From contig CM043953.1 in the NCBI GenBank assembly GCA_014529385.2, forward strand, positions 84,326,342-84,390,341: a DNA stretch of 64,000 nt, read 5' to 3'. The notes beneath the pieces are model-generated. The model ran no database searches, was not told the DNA's origin, and saw only the letters and a list, made by a program, of their open reading frames with translations. Positions 42,300 to 54,349 of the stretch are shown piece after piece (position 1 is the stretch's first letter; each line of letters opens with the position of its first letter). This DNA is from Adiantum capillus-veneris. Its lineage: Eukaryota; Streptophyta; Polypodiopsida; Polypodiales; Pteridaceae. The position numbers were made by a program, and so were the translations under genes.

Positions 42300-44870
42300 T
42301 AGTTTGTAGCTCATTTCAATGCATTCCAAGAGACAAAATCCTAGACATTAAGCTCCTGAAGCACTTTTTGTGCTTTATGAAGTGCACCACATCTGGCATA
42401 CATGTTGACCAAGGCAGTGCCGAGCACGAGATTTTCTTTCAATTACAACCCTTGACTAACAATATCATTGTGAATACTTTTGCCCATATAATCATCTTGT
42501 GAAATGCCACATGTCTTCAAGGTGCATTAAGTGTATGTGATTGCATTTGGAGAGATGCCCTATCTCTCCATTCACTGAACACAACCGAGAGCTCTTGACC
42601 ATACCCCTTGACTCCAAGATGCAAGCGAATGTGATTGCATCTGAAGGGACACCCTTGCTTAGCATTCATCGAAAATAGCCCTAAGCTTGGCCAAATTGGG
42701 CATATCCCACAATCAATGCATTCTATGAGATGATAGCCCGAATAGGAAGATCCTCAAGCACTTTTTGTGCTTTATGGAGTGCAGCACATTTGGCATACAT
42801 GTCGACCAAGATAGTGCCAAGCTCTTTCAACAACCCTTGACTAACAATATCATCGTGAATTGTTTTGCCCATATCAGCAACTTGTGTTATACCACGTGCC
42901 TGCAAGGTGCGAGTTTATGTGATTGCATTTTGAGGGATGCCCTCTCTTTGAGTCTATTGAGAAAAGTCTAGAGCTTCCTTACCCTAACCCTCTTGGACAT
43001 ATCGTGCAATCAATGCACTCCATGAGACAACATTGCGGGCTTGAGATTGCAGGTAGGAAGCTTGTCAAGGACCTGTTGTGCTCTTCCCCTCCATATTTTC
43101 TTGGGTAACCGATATTGTTGCTTTCTTGGTAGTGCTCTGCTGATTGCATCTAGAGAGACACCTTTGCTTGGCATCTGTCGATGAAAATAGCACAATGCTT
43201 CTTGGCCAGGTTGGGCATATCCCACAATCAATGCATTCCTAGGGACAAAATCCTAGACAGGAATCTCCTCAAGCGCTTTGTGTGCCTTATGAAGTGCATT
43301 ACATTTGGCATACATGTCCATCATTGACCAAGGCACTCACTAAGGAAGTTGTGTGATGCCGGACACCTTCAAGGTGCAAGTGTACGTGATTGCATTTGAA
43401 GAGATGCTTTCTCTCTACATCTACTAAAAATAGCCCAGAGCTTCCTGACCTTTATCCTTTTAGACATATCGTGCAATCAATGCACTCCATGAGACAACAT
43501 TGCGGACATGAAGCTTGTGGACGAGGACGTGTTGCACTCTTCTCATTCATGGATTTTTTTTTTTGCTTCATGCTTTGTTGATTGCATTTAGAGAGATACC
43601 CTCGCTTGGCATTCACAAAAAATAGACAAGATGTTATTGGTCACGTTGGGCATATTCCACAAGCAATGGATTTTAAGAGATGACACCTTGGACATGAAGC
43701 TCTCCGGGGGTGCACCTTTAAGAAACTATTCATATAACATGTGTTCAAAGGGTATTAAAAAAACCCCTTTATTTACACGCTTAATGTAATTAAGTAATCC
43801 TTTTTCTTTTAACTTACAGGTTTTCTCTAAAATCAATTAATAAAACCCTTTTTGTTAATATGATCTTGTTAAAATCTTAAGACTTTGGCAATTAAAAAAC
43901 CCAATCATTTGAGCTTACGTGGTAGCCTACATGTCTAAGAGGTGAGAGGAAGCTCCTCAAGCACTTTTTGTGTGTTAGGAAGTGCACCACATTTGGAATA
44001 CATGTCGACAAAACTATTTGTGTAATGCAAGCTCCTTCAAGATGCAAGTGTTTTTTATTGCATTGGAGAGGTTCCCTCTCTCTCAATCTGCTAAAATCCA
44101 TAGCTTCCTGACCCTAACCTTGCTAGACATATCGTGAAATTAATGCACTCCATGAGACAACATTGCGGGCACGAAGCTTATTGAGGACCTATTGCATGCT
44201 TCTCCTCAATGTTTGCTTATGTAGCTAATATTGTTGCTTTCTTAGTGCTTCTCTACAGATTGCACCAAGAGAGACACCCTTGCTTGGCATCCATCAAAAA
44301 CAACCCAGAGTTTCTTAGGCATTCTAAGAGACAAAATCCCGCAGAGAAATCTCCTCAAGAACTTTTTGTGCTTTATGAAGTGCACCACATTTTTCATACA
44401 TGTTGATCAAGGCATTGCACTCTTCCTCTACATGTTTTCTTGTGTAGAAAATATTGTTTCTTTCTTGGCGCTGCTCTAATCATTGCATCTTTCCCTACAT
44501 GTTTGCTTGTGTAGCATCCGCTGAAAATAGCCCAGAGATTCTTGGCCAAGGTGGGCACACATTTGGCATACATGTCAACCAAGGTAGTTGTGTAATGCCA
44601 CATGCCTTCAAGGTGCAAGTGTACGCGATTGCATTTTGAGAGATGCCTTCTCTTTTCATCTATTGAAAATAGCCTAGAGCTTTGCTTGGCCAAAAACAAT
44701 GTAGAGCTTCTTGGTCAAGTTGGGCTTATTTTACAAATAGTGCATTTTAAGAGACAACATCCCAAATAGAAATTTCCTCAAGCATTTTTGTGCTTTATGA
44801 AGTGCATCACATTCCACATACATGTCCACCAAGGAATAGTCTTAAATAGTACCTATCAATCGCTCTATCA
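42300..44870 (-). pseudogene. Array of broken PPR-repeat fragments
   Basis: On the minus strand the region reads repeatedly, in shifting frames, as GKTIHDDIVSQGLL, LVDMYAKCAALHKAQKVLE and IVGYAQPGQEALCYFHRQM. These are the signature of plant PPR repeats in their E/DYW-type arrangement. At least six partial units can be followed. Stops and frameshifts fall everywhere, so nothing is translatable. PPR proteins normally bind organelle RNA. Confidence 0.7.
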
Positions 44871-44880
44871 AGTACAATAG

Positions 44881-45585
44881 TGTTATGGGGCTAGGCCGTG
44901 GGTCTTTGATTTTGCCTTGGAGCCGCAGTCCAAGTGATGATCCTTCAATGAAAACAGGTTAGCTTGATAAAAAGAACTTGAAGGACAATCCACGAAACAT
45001 ACACGGGACGCGAATTGAGATGAAAACCCAAACGGGACTTGCATTGATTCCAAAATGAAGATTAAAAAAAGGGACGGATGCCTCTCTAACGCCTCTGTTG
45101 ATTGCCACCCCGATTCCAGCTCATAGCCGGCACCCTTTGAACTACCCGTGCTCAATACGTCCGGATCATCCAGAGAGGAAGACCGCTCCTCTATAATTGG
45201 GAACAATTTGGGGTGGGCCGGCAAACCGCCCAAGCCCGAAGCCTCAGGATAGAAATCCCATCAAAAAGGTGTCCGTCGGCTCTTCCATGAGCGGCGGTTC
45301 AAAAAGTAGCCAAAAACATGAAAACAGCCCACTCGGCTGCTCCTCGCGCTGTTTTGGGACCACGGGAATCCGCAGATCACTCACAGCCCAAGTGGGGCTC
45401 TAAGTGAAAAAACATCCCTTCGGGGGACTCCCGGAGCCGTTGGGGCTCATGGGGCCGACGGGTCCAAAAACGCATGAGAAATGGCCCTCGGGGAGACGGG
45501 GACGCGCGAGGAACATTTGCGGGGCAAACGGGGATGGGGGCTGACGGGGCCCCGAAGACCCCCCCCCCGGTAGAGAACCCCAACA
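44881..45585 (-). repeat. Chromovirus 3' LTR, complete (705 bp), right copy
   Basis: On the minus strand it starts TGTTGGGG and ends CCCCATAACA, giving TGTT/AACA ends. It directly follows the polypurine tract at 45593-45612. The outer part (44881 to about 45450) is absent from the left arm. Confidence 0.75.
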
Positions 45586-45800
45586 ATTCTCTCTTCCCCC
45601 CCCCCTTAAGGAACTTTGACGTCCTCATCAATTGGAAGCATAACCACAAAGTGCATACATTCGCATAAGTAACACATCTGACTACATCAAAAACGCATAT
45701 GACTAACTGATTGCATAACACACTGGTATACATGTAATGACTTGCCTCAAACCTTGAGCATGTGCTTGAGTTCAGGCATGTTGTAATATCTTAGAAGCAT

Positions 45801-46150
45801 CTATTTTTCCATTGCAATGACTTTGTCTTCTGGAACCCATGCGCAATCTGACATTGGGCGCCCACGCCATTTTACATAGAATTGTGGCACCTTACACACA
45901 AAACGGTGTTTTAAGATGATCTCTCACTCAAAAGGGTTTAAGCCTTTGTCAAGAAATGGCACATGGCAGCCGAATCTTTTGTCTTCATAGAAACCCTTCC
46001 GTAGGGTGACATGAAACACGTTGTGAATCCAAACATTGGAAGGTAGTTCGAGCTTGTAGGAGACATTGTTATAGTCCTGCAAGATCTTGTAAAGTCCGTA
46101 GTACCTATGGTTGAACTTGGGAGTTTATGTTCGAGTTTGAATTGTGAGTA
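45801..46150 (-). pseudogene. Chromovirus integrase C-terminus and chromodomain, right copy
   Basis: Counterpart of 41322-41666. It keeps a fuller chromodomain (FYVKWRGRPMSDCAWVPE), which marks the element as a chromovirus. A stop interrupts the frame after LNPFE. Chromodomains direct such elements to heterochromatin. Confidence 0.85.
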
Positions 46151-46199
46151 GCTCATAAAAAGGCAATTAATGCTGCTTGCATGAGATGCACATCGTGGT

Positions 46200-46681
46200 T
46201 TTCATGGAAATTTTCCTATTGGTTGAGGCACATTCTCTCACTAGAGATAAAAGGCCCAAAAATGAGTCCATTTCTTTCCTAATGTTGGGTATATCCCACA
46301 ATCAATGCATTCCAAGAGATGACATCTTGACAAGAAGCTCCTCAAGCACTTTTTGTGCTATATGAAGTGCAACACATTTGGCATACATGTCAGCTAAGGT
46401 AGTTTTGTAATTCCACATGCCTTCAAGGTGATAGTGTACGTGATTGCATTTGAAGGGATTCCCTCTCTCCGCACCTATTGAAAATAGCCCACAACTTCCT
46501 CACCCTCACCCTCTTGGGCATATCGTACAACCAATGCACACCATGAGACAACATTATACAAAAGAAGCTTGTCAAGGACTTGGTGCGCCGCTCTTCCCCC
46601 TCCATGGTTGCTTGTGTAGCAGATGTTGTTACTTTCTTGGTGCTTCTCGGGTAATTGCATCTGAGGAGACACCCTTGCCTA
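46200..46681 (-). pseudogene. PPR repeat fragment on the 5' side of CACTA copy C
   Basis: The minus strand reads VSPQMQLPEKHQESN, AHQVLDKLLLYNVVSW and YAQEGEGEEVVGYFQ. The CACTA terminus abuts it at 46682, and the rest of the PPR-like sequence continues at 60387. Confidence 0.7.
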
Positions 46682-46860
46682 CACTACAAGACGTGCTTAA
46701 TAGTAGCGACGCTCGTAGTGCGACGCTCAAAAATGAAAAAGCACGGCAACGCTATATGCGTCGCTATAGGCATCGCTATGGCGTCACTATGTTACTTGTA
46801 ACATAACAACGCTCATAGCGATGCTTATAGCGACGCCGACAGGGCTAAAAAAATAACCGA
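46682..46860. repeat. CACTA-C 5' terminal inverted repeat and subterminal repeats
   Basis: CACTACAAG is followed by TAGTAGCGACGC and many direct and inverted copies of AGCGACGC/GCGTCGCT up to about 46840. A palindromic CTCAGATC.GCAGATCTGAG stretch lies near 46875. Confidence 0.85.
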
Positions 46861-46929
46861 GAGCGTCCGAAAACTCAGATCGCAGATCTGAGTTTTCGAC
46901 GCGCGCTCAAGCAAGCAAGGTAACGCTTT

Positions 46930-47057
46930 CCCTCTCTCTCTCTCTCTCTTTCTTCTCCACACACACACACACACACACACACGAGGAGAGGAAGGAGAGC
47001 CGGGTATGCTCCTTCCCTCTCTTCCCTCTCATGTTCCGTTCCCCTCTTTCTCTCTCC

Positions 47058-47091
<34 letters not shown>

Positions 47092-47180
47092 AACACACAA
47101 ACACACGAGGAGAGGAAGGAGAGCCAGATATGCTCTTTCCCTCTCCTCACTTTCATGGTCCCTTTCCCTCTTCTCTCTCC

Positions 47181-47248
<68 letters not shown>

Positions 47249-47258
47249 ACATTGTGTT

Positions 47259-47295
<37 letters not shown>

Positions 47296-47528
47296 ACAAG
47301 CATAAACAAAAAACGCACACACACATGCATAAACAAAGAAAGCACACACACATTGAGAGAGGAAAAGAGAGAGAGCATGCATAAACCAAAAACGCGCACA
47401 CACACACATGCATAATCAAAGAAAGCACACACACATTGAGAGAGGAAAAGAGAGAGAGAGCATGCATAAACCAAAAACGTGCACACACACATGCATAATC
47501 AAAGAATGCACACACACATTGAGAGAGG

Positions 47529-47593
<65 letters not shown>

Positions 47594-47600
47594 AACAAAG
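46930..47600. repeat. CT/AC/GA microsatellite block of CACTA-C
   Basis: Mirror of 40373-41149. It contains CT, AC and GA tracts with the repeated AAGAAAGCACACACACATTG tag and duplicated GAGGAAGGAGAGCC units. There is no gene. Confidence 0.9.
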
Positions 47601-47639
47601 AGAGAGAGAGAGAGAAGAAGAAGAAGAAGAGTCTTAACA

Positions 47640-47985
47640 TCGTAGGAAACTATCCAAAGAGACCTTAAAGATCTAGTCGACAGGAGTTGAACTCAAGACA
47701 TGTTATTCATAAGGGAAATGGCATAACCAATCTATCACACTTCGATGATAGAAAAGTTATACAATTTTTCTCCTTTTTTTATTGGCGTGCACACAAACCC
47801 ACACACACACCCGAGAAGAAGAGAGTTTAATTTAACGTCGTAGGAAACTAATTAAAGAGACCTAAAAATCTAGCTGACGAGGAGTTGAACTCAAGACTTG
47901 TGATTCAAGAGGAAAATGGCATAACCAATCTACCACACTTAGGTGATAGAAAGGTTATACCATTTTTCTCTTTTTATTGGCACAC
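47640..47985. repeat. Two tandem SINE-like units, right copy
   Basis: Inverted counterpart of 40031-40372, with both B-boxes present (GAGTTGAAC at about 47694 and 47882 on the plus strand). From 47986 to 48769 I see one unit of the AT minisatellite, AC and GA repeats and no gene. Confidence 0.55.
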
Positions 47986-48769
47986 ACACACCCGCACACA
48001 CACACACACACACAAGAAGAAGAGAGTGTTAACGTCGTAGGAAACTATCCCAAAAGATAGGTTTATTTATGTTATATTAGATTAGATTTAGGTTATTTAA
48101 GGTTAGAAAAAATGGCGAGAAAATCGTTTAAGATAAGGTTAGAAGAAATGGCGAGAAAATTTCCTTCGCTCACAGCCTCGACAGTCCATGCGGACCAGCA
48201 ATTTCACCTGCATGTTCGACTGTTGCTACCAAACAATAAGCCGTCATGTTCAGCTAATGGAAGAGCAAATTGAGCCTACACAGAAATTAGTGATGCAAGA
48301 TGACGATTCCAAGGGTCACACACACACACACACACACACACCACATCCCGTAAAATCTAGATTAAGAAATAAATGCCTTGAGAAAACATCAGCTACATTG
48401 CAAGAATGGCGTACCTGCATGCTACAAACAAAGATCTACTATGAAAATATGTTAAGATGTTGTGAAATGCTACAGCTAGAGAAGAGGCAAAGGGGTTTTG
48501 TCCACTACATGTAGTATCATGTAGACGTGGGTGTGTAGATTTCTTGTACCCACAAATATAGGCATTGACCTATAAAGACGAGATTATAACCCGGCGGTTC
48601 TGATCTCCGTTCACCTCTAGACCGAGGTGTGCGGGGATTGGACATGACTAGAGAATGTGAGGTAGTTTACAGTGTGAACAAAGAGAGAGAGAGAGAGAGA
48701 GATAAAAGACGAAGAATACCAATAGAAGATTAAATTTTTTGTCCAGGTTATAAGATTTTTGCCCTCATT

Positions 48770-50685
48770 ATGAGTAGTGACGAGGATGTGGGTTCGTCCA
48801 ACCGAAACACCTATCTCTCAACGAGGATCTTATGTCCTTGTAACCATTGCAAGCATGCTGTGTGACGGACAAGACGCGTTTCTTTGCAGCACATTCGCGA
48901 ACTTGGAGAGTTCGATCCATCTATTATAGATCGAGTTGTTTCCAATTATAACTCGTCGAACTCTGACGTTGGCCAACAGGCAGCAATCTTGCAACCCAAT
49001 AGATGTGTTCGCAGGCGCTTTCGTCAAGCAACATATGTGAGGCCACAAGATGTAGCCTCTGACAGCTCGGGGGATGATCATGCACACCACATTCCCAACG
49101 AGGCAATGTTTGAGCCTGAGATTGATGAAATGATCGAGACGATCATGGATTCAGAAAGGCTTGTCTATGATGATATGCAAAGTGAAGCTGATACGCCATT
49201 GTATAATGGAGCACGTGTGTCTAGATTGAAAGCGCTCCTGGTTCTTCTCAACATGCAGACAAAGTTTGGATGGAGTGACACGAGCGTCACAGCACTTTTC
49301 AGGTGATCTATTACAATTAGTTTAGTTTAATAAAACTCTAAATGTATAATGATCTGATAGATTTTTACACAATTGTACCTTATTTTTATGTTGTATAGAT
49401 TGCTCAAAGAGCACATACTACCAGCTGATAATGTGATGCCAGATTCCCGAGAGGAAGGAAGAAAGATTTTGCAAAACTTGGGGATGGATTACAATTCAAT
49501 CCACGCTTGTCCTAATGACTGCATTCTTTTTAGAGGGAAATACATAGACATGGAGAAGTGTCTGAAATGTGATTCCGAAAGATATCGAGTAGATCTCCAC
49601 AGAACAAAAATTCTGCAAAAGGTTTTGTGACATTTTCCTCTGCTTCCTCGCATCAAGCATTTTTTTGAATGTAAGTCCATGGCCACCCTAGCATCATGGC
49701 ATGAGGAGAATAAATCTTCGGATGGTGTGCTACGCATTCCTGCAGATTGTGCAACCTGGAAACATATAGATGGAACATGGTTGGATTTTGCCAGGGAAGC
49801 TCAAAATTTGCGCTTAGGCCTGGCTATGGATGGCGTAAATCCATTTGGTCAAAGATCAACATCTTACAGTGTATGGCCCGTTGTCATTGTCAACTACAAC
49901 ATTCCCTCGTGGTTGACTACGAAGAAGGGGCACTTATGGCTAAGCTTGATTGTGCCAGGGCGATATAAAGTGAAGAATATGGATGTGTATCTTCGTCCAC
50001 TATTGGAAGAGCTACAACAATTATGGATTGGCATAGAGGTGGTGGATATGAGCCGACACACAGGTCGATGGAATGCTTTGATTAGAGGCATTCTAATGTG
50101 GACCATGCATGACTATCCCGGACTAACAGAATGCTCAGGTGATCTATTTACACTCCTCACTCAGACACTGTAAATCTTGGTTTTTCTCAAGCTGATCTAT
50201 TATCATGTGTATACATGCAGGGCTTCAAACAAGCGGATACAGAGCATGTGTCACATGTGGACCTAGACTGAATGCACGTAGGGCGCCCTCACTGACAAAG
50301 CAAATCTACGAAGGTCATCAAGCGTATCTTCCAGAGAATCATGTGTTACGCGACGGCTTTTTGGGAAGAGAGCCACCGAGGATGTCTGCACAAGCATTGT
50401 TAGAGCAGAAGGAGATGTGTGATGACGGATTGCCCCCAGGGATGAAGAGACTATCTCTATGGTACGAGTTACCATACTGGCCCCGACTCATGATCAATCA
50501 CTTGCTCGATCCAATGCACATATTCAAGAATGTGGGTAATCTACTATGGGACCATCTGACCGGCAAGAAAGATACTTTGGGAGCCAGGGTTGACCTTAGA
50601 AATGTGGATCGTATGGAGCAATATTGGCCGCAAATAGCTTCCGATGGATTGATAAAACTCCCTAAAGCATCATGGATTTTCACAG
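48770..50685 (+). pseudogene. TNP2 transposase of CACTA-C, part upstream of the Copia insertion
   Basis: The ATG at 48770 aligns with that of copy B. A TGA near 48863 (in place of a codon intact in copy B) breaks exon 1. Exon 1 ends at TTTTCAG|GTGATC near 49302, and exon 2 begins after GTATAG near 49398. AMDGVNPFGQRSTSYSVW and MDVYLRPLLEELQQLW are intact here, unlike copy B. The exon with LLDPMHIFKNVGNLLWDHL reaches KASWIFT and is cut by the Copia LTR at 50686. Confidence 0.9.
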
Positions 50686-50877
50686 TGTTGGGGTATAAAG
50701 CCCAATGTGGTCTCCCAGGTAAGTGGACGGGCCGCCAGGTATGTACACATATTCTTTTGTTAAAACCTAATAAGAACTCACTATGTTGTACACATTACAG
50801 TAGAGCGATTTCACCATATCGTCGTGCTCTTCTTCTCGCACTCTCTCTCGCATCGCACTTCCGCTCGTACTCCTTCA
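50686..50877 (+). repeat. Copia 5' LTR
   Basis: 192 bp, TG...CA. The primer site TGGTATCAGAGC (initiator tRNA-Met) follows at 50880-50891. The long leader from 50892 to 51976 has no gene I can support. Confidence 0.95.
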
Positions 50878-51976
50878 ACTGGTATCAGAGCTCAGATCGA
50901 GGCTCGGCACAGCATTTGCAGGTAGCCAGAGTCACCTGCTCAGATTGGAGTGAGATTCGACAGGTGAAGACACAACCCCAATTCTTGAGGTATAGACCAA
51001 AGGCCTTGGTGTTCTCAGAATTTCATTCTGAGGTCATCTCGGCCACCGTTCGGCTTCAACAAAGTTCTGCGCAGGCCATTTTCGACTACGTGGTCTCGGC
51101 GGGTGCAGATCCGACTCTGCAAATTTGGGGTTTCGGCCTACGACTGCAAGTTCTGAGGATATTTTCACTTCCAAAGTGCTGATTTGTGGCTATCTACACA
51201 ACGAAGGACGGCTTACAGTTCTTGGAGGTGTGTCACATACGACACGGGGGCACCTACACACAGACTGTAGGCGACATCCACTAGTTTATCAGGTAGCTTG
51301 TGTTTGCTGCTTGATATTCCAGATTTCATGCTGACATTGCAGGTACTTCCACATGGGATGTATTGTCAGAGATGATGTATGTCTGTTGAGGGTTTGGTGG
51401 CTGTGAGTCACGCAGCAAACAACCGCCGCAGCGGTCACAGCATACAGTGGGAAATTTGTGGATGTATGACTTTGTGGGAAGTCTATGTACTGTCAGATTT
51501 ACTGCAGCCTTTGTTGAGGGTCGAGTGAGGTTTTATTGAGCTGGGGGATTCTCGAATGTTGAGATCCTTTCGGTGATACAGGTCTTGAAGCGATCCCTTG
51601 AGCACCCTTAGATAGGTAGCTAGGATGTATTGACTGTGAGTTAGACAGCTGGGATTGCATCTTTGCTTTACTACCGTTGAGGCATTGTCGCAGTCTATGC
51701 TTACGGGATAGTGACAGGACAGTGAGAGACAGTACAGGTGCAGGACAGGTTTACCCACAGCTTACAGTGTTAGAGAGACAGTGGTTTTTTGAGCTGTTTT
51801 TTGGTCTGTTTTTTGAGTAAACCAGAGCCATTTTACAAAGGAGACTCTTTCGAAATTCCTGCAGAATCTGAAGCTTTCTTGGTTCATTTGACAGGTTGAT
51901 ATTGGTTCAGAGGTTAGTTTACAAGGGAAACTTTGCCGAATTTTCCCAAGAAAATAAACTACTGTGAAGCGTAGCT

Positions 51977-54349
51977 ATGGCTGGATCACAGGACACTGCT
52001 CTTTACAATATCAAGAAGTTGGATGGAACCAATTTCCCATTGTGGAAAAGGCAGATTTGGCACGTGTTGGTACAAAAGAAGCAGATAAAACCTATAAAGC
52101 TCAAGGGGATAAAACCACAAGATATGGGCGAAGATGAATGAAGCGAAATGGATGAATTGGCACTTTCTACCATTATGCTGACTTTGGCAGAAAGTGTTTA
52201 CTTCAATGTAGCAGACGAGATGTCGGCTTATGAAGCATGGACAAAGCTGAGTGATCTTTATGAGAAGCAGAGTGCAGCTTCACAGGTATACTGGCTTAAG
52301 AAGCTTGTTGACTTGAAGATGAAAGAAGGGACACCTATGTCCAATCATCTGAATGAATTCAACACCATCTACAGTCAGTTGTCAGCTCAAGGTGTGAAGT
52401 TTGATGAACCTGTTAGAGCTATGTTCGTGTTGATCACATTACCGGAAAGTTGGGACACTTTTCGCACAGCTTTGAGTAATTCTGCACCTCTAGATAGTTT
52501 GACCATAGCAAGTGTAGAAGGCAGTCTGCTTATTGAAGAAACCAACAGAAAGACAATGGGCAAAGGCAAAGGAATAGCCTTAGTTGTCAGGGGAAGGACC
52601 AAAGAAAATTACAAAGGTGGAAAGAGGAATCAGTCTCGTAGCATGTCCCGCAGTGCTAAAGGCAAGAGTGACATAGAATGCTACCATTGTGGCAAGAAGG
52701 GTCACATGAAAAGAGACGGCAAAGAATGGAAAGCAAAAAAAGGAAAAGAGAAAGCTGAAGACCATGGTGAGAAGACCAAGTCCTCAGTGAAGATTCAAGA
52801 AATAAATGTGACAAAGAGTGTTGCAGAGGATGACAGTCTAGTGTCAGGAGACATCTACTTCTTGAAAAATACAATGGACTCAGCCCTTCTTACAGCATCT
52901 GATGGAAATGCACTGAGTGACTGGATTATAGACTCAGGGGCATCACTTCATGTGTCTCCAAACAAGGAGTGGTTTACCTCTTATGTGACCACTAAAGATC
53001 ATGTTTGGCTAGGCAATGGGCAGACATGTGAGATCTTAGGTGTTGGAGATGTTCAATTGAAGTTTCATAATGGCTCTTCTTTCACGCTGAAGAATGTGAG
53101 ACATATTCCCGCAATTACAAAGAGCTTGATCAGCACAGGTTCACTTGATGATGCTGGCTACGTCACCACTTTTGGACAAAACATGTGGAAGATATCCAAG
53201 GGTTCTATGACAGTAGCACATGGAGTAAAGTCTGGCGGACTTTACATGATTTATGTATCAAATGTCTCTAAAAATGTAATCAATGTAACCGAGCAGCCGA
53301 ACGTTTCTTTGTGGCATAGCCGGTTAGGACATATGTACAAGAAGGGAATTGAAATCTTGTCTCGTTCTGGTTATTTGCCTGGCTTGTCATTTATTGATTT
53401 TGAATTCTGTGAACATTGTCTGTATGGTAAGAAAACACAGCAGCCAAATAAGCATAGAAACAGTAGAAGAGATACATAGTTGGCACTTGTTCATAGTGAT
53501 TTGTGTGGACCTATGCCTAACCTATCTCTAGGGAGAGCTTCTTACTTTATGACATTTATAGATGATTACTCGAGGAAAGTATGGGTTTACTTTCTCAAGC
53601 ACAAGGATGAAGCGTTTAGTGTTTTCAAAACGTTTGTGACACTTGTGGAGAATCAGAGTGGCAAGAAGCTTAAATACTTACGCTCTGACAATGGTGGAGA
53701 GTATGTTTCAAAGGCCTTTCAGGACTTTTGTGAGTCAAAAGGTATAAAACGTGAACATACTGCTCCTTACAATCCTCCTCAAAATGGTGTTGCTGAGAGG
53801 ATACATAGGACCATACAAGAGAAGGTCAGAAGTATGTTGTCTAATGCACAACTACCAAATGGGTTTTGGGCTGAAGCTGTATCAACAGCTGTTCATCTTA
53901 TAAATAGATCTCCTGGCAAGGTTTTGCAGAAGGATTTAGTGGCAGAGATGGTATGGTCAGGCAAAATGACCTCATACAAGCATCTTAGAGTCTTTGGCTG
54001 TGAGTCATATACTCATGTTCCAAAGGAATTTAGGAACAAACTTGAGCCAAAGAGTAGAAAGTGCATCTTACTAGGCTATGGTAATTCTGGTGAGATGGCG
54101 TATAGACTTTGGGATCCCGAATCTAGAAAGGTTATCCGCAGCAATGTTGTTCACTTTAATGAAGCCAAATATCATTCTAAACCAGAGAGGGTTGAGGAGA
54201 TTAGAAGAGTTGTCTTCCAAGAAGATGGATCTGCACGTGCAAGACAAAATGTCAGGTCTCAAGAGGAGCAAGGACAAGATAGAGTGGAACCACAGGTTGT
54301 GGCTGAGCCTGAGCCACCTATTGTGCGTAGATCTGGACGTATCACGTGA
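51977..54349 (+). pseudogene. Copia gag, protease and integrase
   Basis: The ATG at 51977 (MAGSQDTALYNIKKLDGTNF) starts gag. A TGA at 52139-52141 is in frame. The knuckle CYHCGKKGHMKRDG has Gly where the last Cys should be. Protease has WIIDSGASLHV. After a TAG at 53477-53479 the integrase continues in frame: VHSDLCGPM, YLRSDNGGEYV, NGVAERIHRTI (D, D, E). A TGA at 54347-54349 falls in the linker, where an Arg codon (CGA) is likely. Confidence 0.93.

Noticed and set aside
45197-45403. Short plus-strand frame in the spacer
   Set aside because: It falls entirely within the chromovirus LTR and has no conservation signal.
50205-51182. A 325-codon frame running from TNP2 into the Copia LTR and leader
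   Set aside because: It is an artefact of the insertion: the first half is TNP2 and the second half is non-coding LTR and leader sequence.
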